Assembly (NCBI GenBank): GCA_016713735.1
Contig: JADJOP010000018.1
Span: forward strand, 1-57,638
Direction: 5' to 3'
Length of the DNA stretch: 57,638 nucleotides
DNA from: Bryobacterales bacterium
GTDB lineage: Bacteria > Acidobacteriota > Terriglobia > Bryobacterales > Bryobacteraceae
Shown: positions 41,001-48,712 of the stretch, in pieces
Numbering within the stretch: position 1 is the stretch's first letter
Layout of the letters: each line of letters starts with the position of its first letter
Program-made: the position numbers and the translations under genes
The notes under the pieces: generated by a model
Databases searched by the model: none
Seen by the model: the letters and a program-made list of their open reading frames with translations, nothing else
What the model was told of the DNA's origin: nothing

Positions 41001-42451
41001 GGCGGTGACGAGGTGGCGGACGTTGAAGGTGGACCAGGTGGGGTTAGAGATGAAGTTGGCGTGGAGGGCGCGGGCATGGCGGCGGAGTTCGTCGTTCATG
41101 CGGGTGAAGAGCTGCTGCTGGCCGGCCTGATCCCAGACGATGCGGATGCGGCCGTCGGGTTCGTTCCAGGGGGCTTCGAAGTGGATGGCGCCGCGGGCGT
41201 CGTCCATGCCCATGACGAGGTAGAGCATGGAGTGGTTCATGGCGCCGTCGGGGTGGTGGCGGCGGGAGAAGGGGTTGAGGTCGCGGTTGAGGCGGGCTTG
41301 TTGTTGGGCTTCGTCGCCGGCGGTGGTGTCCTGGCCGCGGATGCCGGCAAAGAGGGCTTTGGCGGCGTCGACGTAGGCGACGGGGAAGGAGAAGTCCTCG
41401 ATGGTGATGCGCTCGGCTTGGGGGCGAGTGGCGTTGTAGCGGATGACGCCGACGATGTTGGGACCGGGGGCGGGTGAGTCGCCGGGGGCGGGTCCGCGGC
41501 CGGAGGGGTAGCCGAGGACGTTGGTTTGGGGGGCGCCGTTGTAGGCGAGGCCGAAGAAGTCGCCGTTGCCGCCGAATTTGGTGCCGAGGGCGGGCGAGAC
41601 GGAGAGGCCGTGCATTTCGGAGCGGAGGAGGAGCTCGGTGGAGTTGAGCGAGCCGGCGGAGAGGATGACTTCGCGGGCGTCGAGGGTGAAGCCGGGTTGG
41701 GCGACGAGGCTTTCGACGTGTTTGCCGTGGATGCGCCAACCGCCGCCGGGGAGTTTTTCGATGTATTCGACGTTGGCCTGGGTGAGGATGTGGGCGCCCG
41801 CACGCTTCGCGAGCGGCAGGTAGTTCATGGGGAGGGTGTTTTTGGCGCGGACGTTGCAGCCGGTGACGCAGTTGCCGCAGTCGTTGCAGGGGTTTTGTTG
41901 GACGCCTTGGGCGTTGGGACCGGCGGGGGCGAAGTTGACGGCGATGTTGAGGGCGGTGGCGTTGAGGCCGAGTTGGGCGGCGCGCTGCTGGAGGGCCTGG
42001 ACTTTGGCGAGGTCGTGGGCGCGGGGTGGGGTCCGGCGTTGAGCATCTGGCGGGCCCAGCGGTAGTAGGGGAGGAGTTCGTCGTAGGTGATGGCGGAGGG
42101 CCAGTTGAACTGTTCGAAGACTTCGCGGTCGGGGACGATGGCGACGTTGGCGTTGATGAGGGAGGTGCCGCCGAGTCCGCAGCCTTTGACGATGGAGATG
42201 TCCTGGTGGGAGAGGAATTCGTAGAGGCCGAGGGGGTTGAGGTTGCCGCGGGCGTGGGCGAGGACGCCGGGGACGGATTCGGGGAAGTCGCCGGGCTGGT
42301 ATTCCTTGCCGCGTTCGAGGATGCAGACGGAGGGTTTGGGGGTGAGGGCGGAGTCGGCGAGGCGGGCGGCGGCGATGGCGCCACCGTAGCCGGAGCCGAT
42401 GACGATGATGTCGTAAGAGGGGTGGCGTTGGTTCCAGGGCGTGGCGAGCAT
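38079..42451 (-). CDS. Multidomain GMC oxidoreductase, cholesterol-oxidase-like, frameshifted
   Basis: About 1457 residues. Residues 1-560 are a GMC flavoprotein: FAD-binding IVIGSGYGGAIAAARLA, GLGGTSLINANV, a cysteine cluster CNDCGNCVTGCNV near 188-200, and the C-terminal HPLGGCPMGDD (about 485) with active-site region. Beyond it lie two related domains (about 615-700 and 1190-1290) sharing the pattern FWKG, D-P...YD, IG...G-E/D-F/YPNG and DH-A-L-x-D, separated by beta-rich domains (e.g. SLAGQGPGTYTV). The frame shifts at 42017-42019, where three G should be four. AAGGAG precedes ATG 42451. The substrate is unknown; sterol or alcohol oxidation is the family precedent only. Confidence 0.85.
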
Positions 42452-42600
42452 AGAGGCTCCTTGTACAGATGTAGCGGGGGTGTTCGGAGCCCTCCCGCGA
42501 GTGGTAGCGCCGGTGGGGTGGCCGTCGGTGGCGGCTGCCTCTCGCCGGGCGATTGCCTGGGTGGAATGAGTGTATCGCACTCGGCCGCTAACCGCGGGCA

Positions 42601-42630
42601 GCGGCCCGCCTGCGGCGGCTTGTCGCGGGG
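42601..42630 (+). repeat. GC interspersed repeat, copy 1
   Basis: GCGGCCCGCCTGCGGCGGCT... reads on to TTGTCGCGGGG. Internal palindrome CCGCC/GGCGG. Confidence 0.7.
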
Positions 42631-42649
42631 GCTAGCCGACCAGGCCTCC

Positions 42650-42691
42650 GCGGCCCGCCTCCGGCGGCTTGTCGCGGCCCTGGCGCGAGGG
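42650..42691 (+). repeat. GC interspersed repeat, copy 2
   Basis: One mismatch from copy 1 over 27 bases and extended by CCTGGCGCGAGG, an extension shared with copy 3. Confidence 0.7.
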
Positions 42692-42804
42692 GCAGTGGCG
42701 CTGCGGGCGGGGGTGTGTCGCCGACTCCCTTACGGTCGCGGTTCAGCTACGGGTGCTGTGGGGGGTGATGGGGTTTGTGGGTGGCGGGAGCCTCCTTTTG
42801 TTTC

Positions 42805-42860
42805 GCCGCCGATGAACGCGGATGAACGCCGATTTAAGATTTGTTTGTCTGATTTAGTTA
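42805..42860 (+). repeat. Interspersed repeat, copy B (at 3' end of SEC-C gene)
   Basis: GCCGCCGATGAACGCGGATG..., ending TTTGTCTGATTTA, which includes the SEC-C stop codon read on the other strand. Homologous to copy A at 38031. Confidence 0.7.
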
Positions 42861-43410
42861 GGCGGCTTGGGGGAGCGGGGTTTTGCCCAGGCAGCAGTGT
42901 TTGTATTTGCGGCCGGAGCCGCAGGGGCATTGGGCGTTGCGGCCGGGGGTGGGTGGTTTGGTGATGGGGGTTTGGGCGATGGCCGCCTCTGGCGGTGTTT
43001 CGCGGCCCTGGCGCGAGAGGGATTGTGCGGCCGGCGCGGGGGCTGGGCGGGGTTTGTTGCGGAGGCCGTCGCGGGTGGTGTGGGTGGCGATGACGAGGAG
43101 GAGGGGTTGGGCGGCGAGTTCGGGGTCGTGTTGTTGGAGGTGGCGGGCTAGCTGGTGGCGGCGGAGTTCTTCGTAGTTGTGGCGGGGTTTGACGCTGGTA
43201 GGAGTGCAGCGAGCGGATGCGGCGGGGGGTTTGAGGGTGTTCCATCTCCGGGTCGGCAACGATGTGGCGGATGAGGAAGCCGGCGAGGATGGTGTTGGCG
43301 GCGATTTCGTGGACGAAGAAGTCTTCGACGATGTTGGCGGGGTTAAGCTCACGGCGGAGCTTGGCTTCGTATTCGGCGATGGGGGCGGGGGTTTCGAGTT
43401 GGTTCGACAT
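42858..43410 (-). CDS. SEC-C motif protein, frameshifted
   Basis: About 184 residues. The N-terminal part (MSNQLETPAPIAEYEAKLRREL...) leads, after a frame break, to a variable Pro/Ala-rich stretch and the C-terminal zinc-binding SEC-C motif CPCGSGRKYKHCC, as in SecA tails and many small proteins. The break is in a run of four G at 43184-43187. Deleting one base gives HSYQRQTRHNYEELRRHQ. AGAGGTAAG precedes ATG 43410. Part of the variable stretch (RETPPEAA) is encoded by repeat copy 3. The zinc motif is intact. Function unknown. Confidence 0.7.
42981..43019 (+). repeat. GC interspersed repeat, copy 3, inside the SEC-C gene
   Basis: GGCCGCCTCTGGCGGTGTTT... on to CGCGGCCCTGGCGCGAG, homologous to copy 2. 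It is read in frame in the SEC-C gene. Confidence 0.65.
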
Positions 43411-43502
43411 CACTTACCTCTACTCCCATTATGTAGGGGGGTGAGGGCAAGCTTTTGGCGGTAAGTTGTTGAGGATAAAGGCTAAAAAAGTTGTGACTGG
43501 AT

Positions 43503-44442
43503 TTAGGCGGCGTGTTGGCGGCGGATGTGGTCGATGGTGAGGCGGAGGCCTTCGGCGAAGGGGACCTGGGGGGTCCAGTTGTCGAGGAGGCGCTGGGCTT
43601 TGGAGATGTCGGGGCGGCGGCGGCGGGGGTCGTCGGTGGGGAGGGGGAGGAATTCGATGGGGGAGTGGGAGCCGGTGGCGGCGCGGACGGCTTCGGCGAA
43701 TTCGAGGACGGTCATTTCGTGGGGGTTGCCGAGGTTGACGGGGAAGGGTTCGCCGGAGAGGGAGAGGCGGATGAGGCCGTCGACGAGGTCAGTGACGTAG
43801 CAGAAGCTGCGGGTTTGGGAGCCGTCGCCGTAGACGGTGAGGGGGCGGCCGTGGAGGGCCTGATCGATGAAGTTAGGGACGACGCGGCCGTCGTCGAGTT
43901 TCATGCGGGGGCCGTAGGTGTTGAAGATGCGGGCGATTTGGGTGGTGAGGCCGTATTTGCGGTGGTAGGCCATGGTGACGGCTTCGGCGAAGCGCTTGGC
44001 TTCGTCGTAGCAGGAGCGGGGGCCGACGGGGTTGACGTTGCCCCAGTAGTCTTCGCGCTGGGGGTGGACGTCGGGGTCGCCGTAGCACTCGGAGGTGGAG
44101 GCGAGGAGGGAGCGGGCGGAGTGGGCGCGGGCGAGTTCGAGGAGGTTGCGGGTGCCGTTGGAGCCGACGTCGAGGGTTTCCAGGGGGTGTTCGAAGTAGT
44201 CCTTGGGGCTGGCCGGGGAGGCGAGGTTCATGACGACGTCGAGGGGGCGGAGAGAGGGTGAGGGGCTTGCAGACGTCGTGTTCGAGGAAGGTGAAGTGGG
44301 GGTGGGCGCGGAGGTGGTGGAGGTTGGCCGGGGAGCCGGTGAGGTAGTTGTCGATGGCGGTGACGGAGTGGCCGTCGGCCAGGAGGCGTTCACAAAGATG
44401 GGAACCGACAAATCCGGCGGCGCCGGCGACTGCGAAGTGCAA
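43503..44442 (-). CDS. NAD-dependent nucleotide-sugar epimerase/decarboxylase (UDP-xylose-synthase-like), frameshifted
   Basis: About 313 residues, short-chain dehydrogenase fold. NAD motif GAAGFVGSHL at the N-terminus, then MNLASPASPKDYFEHPLETL, the catalytic STSECYG and YDEAKRFAEAV (Tyr/Lys of YxxxK), and ARIFNTYGPRM, close to UDP-glucuronate decarboxylase. The frame breaks in a run of five G at 44243-44247; removing one base joins LTLSPP to LDVVMNLASP. It would supply UDP-xylose or a related sugar for cell-surface polysaccharide. No glycosyltransferase adjoins. Confidence 0.88.
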
Positions 44443-44463
44443 GTGGGGACTCTCCTCTAGTGG

Positions 44464-45651
44464 TTATTTACTAGTGTATCGGATGGCGGGGGGTGGAGGG
44501 TTAGTCAACGATGGGGGGTGGCTGCGTTTCGCGGCGATGGTGACGGTTTCGAGGTCCCAGCCGAGGGCGTAGCCGGTGGGTTGGCCGGAGGCGAGGGGTT
44601 GGTCGGTTTGGAAGAGTTTGAGGGTGGCGGGGCGGAGGAGTTTGCCGGATTGGAGGGCGAGGGGCGAAGCGGACAAGGTCGGGGAGGAGGGCGATGGGAG
44701 GAGGGGGGGAGCCGGGGGTAGCAGGAAGGGTCGAGGGGCGGGAGGTCCGGGGCCGTAGTGGGGCGGGGGGGTTGCCATTGAAGCGGGGGAAGGGAGGAGA
44801 GAAGCGCGGTGGGGACGTTGGGGGAGGGGAGAAGTGTCGGGGAGGGTGTCGTGCAGGGCGAGGGGGGTGAAGATGCGGTCGCGGAGGAGGTCGGGGAAGC
44901 GCTGGCCGGAGGCGGATTCGAGGGCGGCGGCGAGGAGGATGTAGCCGAAGGGGGTGGGGCTGAATTGGGAGCCGGGAGAGAAGATCAGGGGGAGGTGGGC
45001 GAAGTGGGGGAGGGCGTCGACGGGGCGGGCGCAGTGGCGGGCGAAGAGTTCGCTTTCATCTTCGCCATCGGGGAGGAGGCCGGACTGGTGGGCGAGGAGG
45101 TGGCGGAGGGTGATGGGGGATTGCTTGTCAGGAAAGGCGGGGACGTGGGCCTGGATGTCGTCGTCGAGGGAGAGGCGGCCTTGTTCGAGGAGGAGGGCGA
45201 CGGCGGTGGCGGTGAGGGCCTGCGAGAGGGTGCCGATGCGGAGGCGGTGTTGGGGGGTGAGGGGGGTGCGCTTTTCGAGGTTGGCGTAACCGAAGCCTTC
45301 GGCGTAGATGAGCGAGCCGTTGTGGCCGATGGCGGCGGAGAGGGCGGGGAGGTTTTGTTCGGCGAGGCCGAGGCGGAGGATTTGGCGGGTTTGTTCGAGG
45401 GCGCGGGCGGGGGCGGCGGGCGCGGGCGCGGGCGAAGCGGGGGAAGCGGGCGCGGAGGGAGAAGCGGGGATGGAGGCTGGGTTGGGGTGGAGGGTGGTGG
45501 CGGTGGTGCGCATGTAGAGCCAGAGGCTGGGGACGAAGAGGGCGATCAAGACGAAGGGGGCGAGGAGGAGGGCGAGGATGGATTTGGCGCGGGGGCGGGC
45601 ATGAGGCGTGACGCTGGGTTCAGCTTTGCATAGCAAAGTTGTTGGCGTCAA
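44464..45651 (-). CDS. LACTB / class C beta-lactamase-like membrane protein
   Basis: A 395-residue protein with one N-terminal transmembrane segment (SILALLLAPFVLIALFVPSL) and a Pro/Ala linker, then a penicillin-binding-protein-like domain most like LACTB (ALSAAIGHNG, LEQGRLSLDDDIQAHVPAFP, TLRHLLAHQSGL). The nucleophile motif SxxK reads TLSQ (residues 141-144), and the second motif is FSPTPFGY where the family has Tyr-x-Asn or YTTFGY. As written it lacks catalytic residues. A Pro-rich stretch at about 44670-44790 reads better in another frame (LLPDLVRFA), so indels are likely there too. The signature region itself is clean. Confidence 0.7.
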   Translation of the reverse strand: MTPTTLLCKAEPSVTPHARPRAKSILALLLAPFVLIALFVPSLWLYMRTTATTLHPNPASIPASPSAPASPASPAPAPAAPARALEQTRQILRLGLAEQNLPALSAAIGHNGSLIYAEGFGYANLEKRTPLTPQHRLRIGTLSQALTATAVALLLEQGRLSLDDDIQAHVPAFPDKQSPITLRHLLAHQSGLLPDGEDESELFARHCARPVDALPHFAHLPLIFSPGSQFSPTPFGYILLAAALESASGQRFPDLLRDRIFTPLALHDTLPDTSPLPQRPHRASLLPSPASMATPPPHYGPGPPAPRPFLLPPAPPLLPSPSSPTLSASPLALQSGKLLRPATLKLFQTDQPLASGQPTGYALGWDLETVTIAAKRSHPPSLTNPPPPAIRYTSK

Positions 45652-45679
45652 GGGGGCGGCACGCCTGGGCGCGGAAGGG

Positions 45680-45711
45680 CGTGCCCGGGCGCTGTGGCGC
45701 GGCCGGGCACG
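45680..45711 (-). terminator. Strong GC hairpin after the PEP-CTERM gene
   Basis: CGTGCCCGG (45680-45688) pairs with CCGGGCACG (45703-45711), with an inner GCGC/GCGC pairing and a 4-base loop. It lies just downstream of the PEP-CTERM stop in its direction of transcription. No U-run, so termination is only inferred. Confidence 0.45.
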
Positions 45712-45741
45712 GCGGGGGTGGTGCAGGGGTGGGGCGTTGCT

Positions 45742-46557
45742 CTAGCTGCAGCGGCGGCGGCGGTAGAACGTGAGCAGCGCGGCGCCACCCAGCAGGAGCG
45801 AGAATGTGGAGGGTTCAGGAACCGCCGAGGATTCGGCCTGCGGCTCGCCGTAGATGAAGTCGTCCATGGCGATACATTCGGAGGAACAGGTATCGATTCC
45901 GCCATCGCCCGTGGTGACACGGACGCGGCCGACCTTCTCCCCGGCATTGAAGAGGACGCCCAGGAAAGAGAAGCCCGCATTATTGCCGGCGGGCGCGTAG
46001 AAAGTACCCAACGACTGGCCGGTTGCGAGATCGAAGAACGTCATCGAGACGGCGTTTGCGGCTTCGACGTCGAGGAAGATGATCCCCATGCCGACGACTC
46101 CGGCGCTGGAGGCGGGTTGTCCCGGCACATGGAAAAGGATGTCCAGGATATTGGAGCCCTTTGCGGCGAACATCTTGTCGGGAGAGAAGGTCTGGAAGCC
46201 CGACGGTGCGCCGAATGAGGTGTCGGAGACTGCCAGGCCGGTCCCCGGCGTGGACATACTCAAACCGCGGGCGCGGCCGGCGATGGATCCGTCGCCATTG
46301 AAGAAGTCGCCGGGGAAGGGGTCGAAGCTTGAGGAGGGGACGCCATCCCAATTGATTTCGCGGCGGCCAGTGTCGCAGGGACTCGGCGAGCATGGTATGC
46401 CTCCGTTGTTCGCCCCGCTGAAGGAAGCGCGGAAGGAGTCCACTACAGGTTGAATGCCCGCGGCCGTATCGGCGTTGCCTGTGAAACTGATGGGAGCGCC
46501 GTTCAGAAGCATTCCGCCTGACGCCAGCAGGGCAGCCAGCAATATGTTCATTCTCAT
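45742..46557 (-). CDS. PEP-CTERM surface protein
   Basis: A 271-residue secreted protein: signal peptide MRMNILLAALLASGGMLLNG, a beta-rich body, and a C-terminal PEP-CTERM sorting signal (VPEPSTFSLLLGGAALLTFYRRRR) recognised by exosortase in the family. Cys pairs (IPCSPSPCDTG, DTCSSECIA) may form disulfides. The body resembles the unnamed beta-sandwich proteins anchored this way (SIAGRARGLSM..., FLDVEAANAVSMTFFDLATG). GGAGGA precedes ATG 46557, which fixes the start over an upstream codon. Exosortase is not in the window. Confidence 0.8.
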   Translation of the reverse strand: MRMNILLAALLASGGMLLNGAPISFTGNADTAAGIQPVVDSFRASFSGANNGGIPCSPSPCDTGRREINWDGVPSSSFDPFPGDFFNGDGSIAGRARGLSMSTPGTGLAVSDTSFGAPSGFQTFSPDKMFAAKGSNILDILFHVPGQPASSAGVVGMGIIFLDVEAANAVSMTFFDLATGQSLGTFYAPAGNNAGFSFLGVLFNAGEKVGRVRVTTGDGGIDTCSSECIAMDDFIYGEPQAESSAVPEPSTFSLLLGGAALLTFYRRRRCS

Positions 46558-46744
46558 TGAGTTCCTCCGGTTTTCATTTGGGGTGCACGGCAAGAGAAGC
46601 GCACGATCCCTTGGCACCGGACAATAGGCCCAGCCGGAAACAAGGGCTTATAGTATTCACTGATCCGGCTGTTTCCTCAACCCTCCCGAGTACTGTTTGG
46701 TACTTTTTCCAGAAAATAGAGAGACAAGCACACAAGGCGCAGAA

Positions 46745-46950
46745 AGGCGGCGGTGGGCGGCTGGGAGGCGGCGGCGGTGTGGGCGCGCGGTGTGGGCGGC
46801 GGCGGTGTGGGTGGCTCGGTGTGGGCGGTGGGTGTGGGCGGCTCGGTGTGGGCGGCGGCGGTGTGGGCGGCGCGGTGTGGGCGGCGGGTGTGGGCGGCGC
46901 GGTGTGGGCGGCGCGGGGCGAGGGCGGCCAGGGGCGAGGGCGGCCAGGGG
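46745..46950 (+). repeat. G-rich low-complexity repeat (CGGTGTGGGCGGC-type)
   Basis: About 200 bases of degenerate GGCGGTGTGGGCGGCG units, with many runs of three or more G, directly upstream of the ArsR promoter. Reading frames through it give Gly/Trp/Ala-rich nonsense. G-quadruplex potential is high on this strand. No gene is supported. Confidence 0.75.
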
Positions 46951-46961
46951 CATTATATTCC

Positions 46962-46991
46962 TTGACACGTATATACCAAGAAGGGTATATA
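46962..46991 (+). promoter_or_regulatory. Promoter with overlapping operator of the arsR operon
   Basis: A consensus -35 (TTGACA, 46962-46967) and -10 (TATATA, 46986-46991) are separated by 18 bases. A perfect 8-base inverted repeat TATATACC/GGTATATA (46970-46977 and 46984-46991) covers the spacer and -10, the usual place for an ArsR-type repressor. The start GTG (46998) is seven bases after the -10, so the mRNA may be leaderless. Confidence 0.7.
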
Positions 46992-46997
46992 AAGAGA

Positions 46998-47342
46998 GTG
47001 GAATCGGTATTCGAGGTGATCGCGGAGCCGAACCGGCGGGCGATTTTGAGTTTGTTGAGGGAATCGCAGCAGCCGGTGGGCGGGATTGTGGAGGCATTGG
47101 GCCTGCCGCAGCCGATGGTGTCGAAGCATCTGCGTGTGTTGCGCGAGGCGGGGTTTGTGGAAGCGACGGTGGACGCGCAGCGGCGGTTGTACCGGTTGCG
47201 GCCGGAGCCGTTGCGGGAGTTGGACGCGTGGCTGGAGCCGTTCCGGCGGTTTTGGACGGCGCATGTGGATGCGTTGGAGCGGCACTTGGATCGCATGGAG
47301 CGCAGGCGGGGAACGAAGACGAGTGTGAGGAGGAAGGGATGA
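46998..47342 (+). CDS. ArsR-family transcriptional regulator
   Basis: A 114-residue winged-helix repressor: FEVIAEPNRRAILSLLRE (helix 1-2), the recognition region LPQPMVSKHLRVLREAGFV, and wing RRLYRLRPEPL. No metal-binding cysteines are seen, so it is the SRPBCC-linked type whose inducer is not a metal. It likely represses its own operon (palindrome in its promoter). The GTG at 46998 is the only start fitting the family; the frame upstream is repeat nonsense. Overlaps the next gene by ATGA. Confidence 0.9.
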   Translation: MESVFEVIAEPNRRAILSLLRESQQPVGGIVEALGLPQPMVSKHLRVLREAGFVEATVDAQRRLYRLRPEPLRELDAWLEPFRRFWTAHVDALERHLDRMERRRGTKTSVRRKG

Positions 47343-47875
47343 GAGATTGGCGCGGGTATGAACCGGGCGGAGCCGCGGGGGCGCGGGTGGAAAAGGATGG
47401 CGAGCAGTGGGCGCTGGTGGTGGAGCGGGAGTTGCGTCATGCGCCGGAGCTGGTGTGGGAGGCGCTGACGGAGCCGGGGCAGTTGGCGGAGTGGGCGCCG
47501 TTTGACGCGGACCGGAACCTGGGCGCGGTGGGGGCGGCGAAGTTGGTGACGGTGGGGACGCCGACGCCGCAGGTATCGGAGACGGTGGTGACGCGGGCGG
47601 AGGCGCCGCGGCTGCTGGAATTCAGCTGGGGCGGGGGCGTGTTGCGGTGGGAACTGGAGCGGCGCGGGGCGGGAACGCGGCTGACGCTGTGGCACAACAT
47701 CGACCGGCGGTACATTGCGTGGGGCGCGGCGGGATGGCACATCTGCCTGGACGTGTTGGAGCGGCTGCTGGGGGGCGAGCCGTTGGGGCGGATGGCGGGC
47801 GCGGAGGTGATGCAGTTTGCGGGCTGGCGGCGGCTGGCGGCGGAGTATGGCGAGCAGTTTGCGGGGGAGGACTGA
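47339..47875 (+). CDS. SRPBCC (AHSA1-like) domain protein
   Basis: A 178-residue START/Bet v1-fold protein: ELVWEALTEPGQLAEWAPFDADR and RLLEFSWGGGVLRWELE are the AHSA1 pattern. In ArsR-coupled operons such proteins bind hydrophobic ligands and may titrate the inducer. An excellent GGAGGAAGGG precedes the ATG, which overlaps the arsR stop. Co-transcribed with the DoxX-like gene, whose start follows the stop by one base. Confidence 0.85.
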   Translation: MRDWRGYEPGGAAGARVEKDGEQWALVVERELRHAPELVWEALTEPGQLAEWAPFDADRNLGAVGAAKLVTVGTPTPQVSETVVTRAEAPRLLEFSWGGGVLRWELERRGAGTRLTLWHNIDRRYIAWGAAGWHICLDVLERLLGGEPLGRMAGAEVMQFAGWRRLAAEYGEQFAGED

Positions 47876-47876
47876 G

Positions 47877-48263
47877 ATGACGGGGAGGAGGTTGGCGGTT
47901 GCGTACTGGGCGGTGACGGGGTTGTTCTGCGTGCAGATGGGTTTCACGGCGTACGCGCAGTTGGCGCTGCCGCAGGTGGCCGAGGCGTTTGCGCGGTTGG
48001 GGTTCCCGGGCTATTTCCGGGTGGAGCTGGCGTGGGCGAAAGTGGTGGGAGTGGGGCTGTTGCTGGCGCCTGTGCCGAGGCGGTGGAAGGAGTGGGCCTA
48101 CGCGGGGTTTGCGATTGACCTGGCGTCGGCGCTGATTGCGCACGTGGCGGTTGGAGAGGGTCCGGAGGCGTGGGGATGGGCGGTGGGGACGGGCGGGTTG
48201 TGGGTGTGCTCGTACGCGTTGTGGCGGCGGATGGAGGGGAAGCAGGAGAGGGGGGCGGTGTGA
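47877..48263 (+). CDS. DoxX-like integral membrane protein
   Basis: A 128-residue protein with four transmembrane helices and the pattern of DoxX/DoxD-like proteins linked to ArsR/SRPBCC operons (LAWAKVVGVGLLLAPVPRRWKEWAYAGFAIDLASALIAHVAVG). The ATG is one base after the SRPBCC stop. Role unknown, possibly redox or quinone related. The last helix is followed by a short charged tail (RRMEGKQERGAV). Confidence 0.8.
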   Translation: MTGRRLAVAYWAVTGLFCVQMGFTAYAQLALPQVAEAFARLGFPGYFRVELAWAKVVGVGLLLAPVPRRWKEWAYAGFAIDLASALIAHVAVGEGPEAWGWAVGTGGLWVCSYALWRRMEGKQERGAV

Positions 48264-48299
48264 GGGAGGATTCGGCACGGAGGGAGGAGCGGGGCGGGG

Positions 48300-48701
48300 T
48301 TAGCCGTGTTCGACGCGGGATTTGATGTCGGTCCAGGCGGCGGCGATGAGGGCGTGGAGAGGGGCGGCGTCGATGGGCTGAGTGGGGCGGAGCTTGACGT
48401 GGCGCATGTACTTGCCGGTGCCTTGGAGGAGGCGGGCGGGGTCGGGGAGCGAAGCGCCGTGGAAGAAGCTGATATTGACGTGGGCAGTGAAGACGTTGAC
48501 GGAGGCGAAGGGGGCGTCGCCGAGGCAGGCGACGGGGCAGCCGTCATGGACGAGTTCGCGGACATCGTCGCCGCAGGCGCGCATGCGGTGGAACCAATCG
48601 CGGGCGAGGGCGCCGAGGGGGCCGGGGCGGGCGTCGAACCAAGCGTCGATGGCGGGGTCGCGGGGGAGGGTGGAGTCGAGGCGGAAGAGCGGGTAGGACA
48701 T
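48300..48701 (-). CDS. DUF1801-type (YdhG-like) protein
   Basis: A 133-residue alpha/beta protein of the DUF1801/YdhG family. It has VRELVHDGCPVACLGDAPFASVNVFTAHVNISFFHGASL and the LQGTGKYMRHVKLR pattern with basic and aromatic residues conserved in the family. It converges with the DoxX-like gene 37 bases away and is followed by the HD gene on the same strand. Function unknown. The frame is clean. Confidence 0.75.
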   Translation of the reverse strand: MSYPLFRLDSTLPRDPAIDAWFDARPGPLGALARDWFHRMRACGDDVRELVHDGCPVACLGDAPFASVNVFTAHVNISFFHGASLPDPARLLQGTGKYMRHVKLRPTQPIDAAPLHALIAAAWTDIKSRVEHG

Positions 48702-48712
48702 GGTGGGGTGGG

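Larger units (their letters stand above)
42452..42804. other. Repeat-rich intergenic region between GMC and SEC-C genes
   Basis: The gap carries two near-identical 27-base GC repeats (42601 and 42650 onward), a CCGACTCCCTTACGGTCGCG element near 42720, and the GMC promoter side. No gene is supported. Short ORFs on both strands here have no family features. Confidence 0.6.

Noticed and set aside
41044..42384. Long minus-strand frame inside the GMC gene
   Set aside because: Pro/Ser/Arg-rich shadow; the GMC motifs are in the other two frames joined by one base.
46557..46997. Long N-terminal extension of the ArsR frame
   Set aside because: It translates the G-rich repeat into Gly/Trp/Ala nonsense and passes through the promoter.
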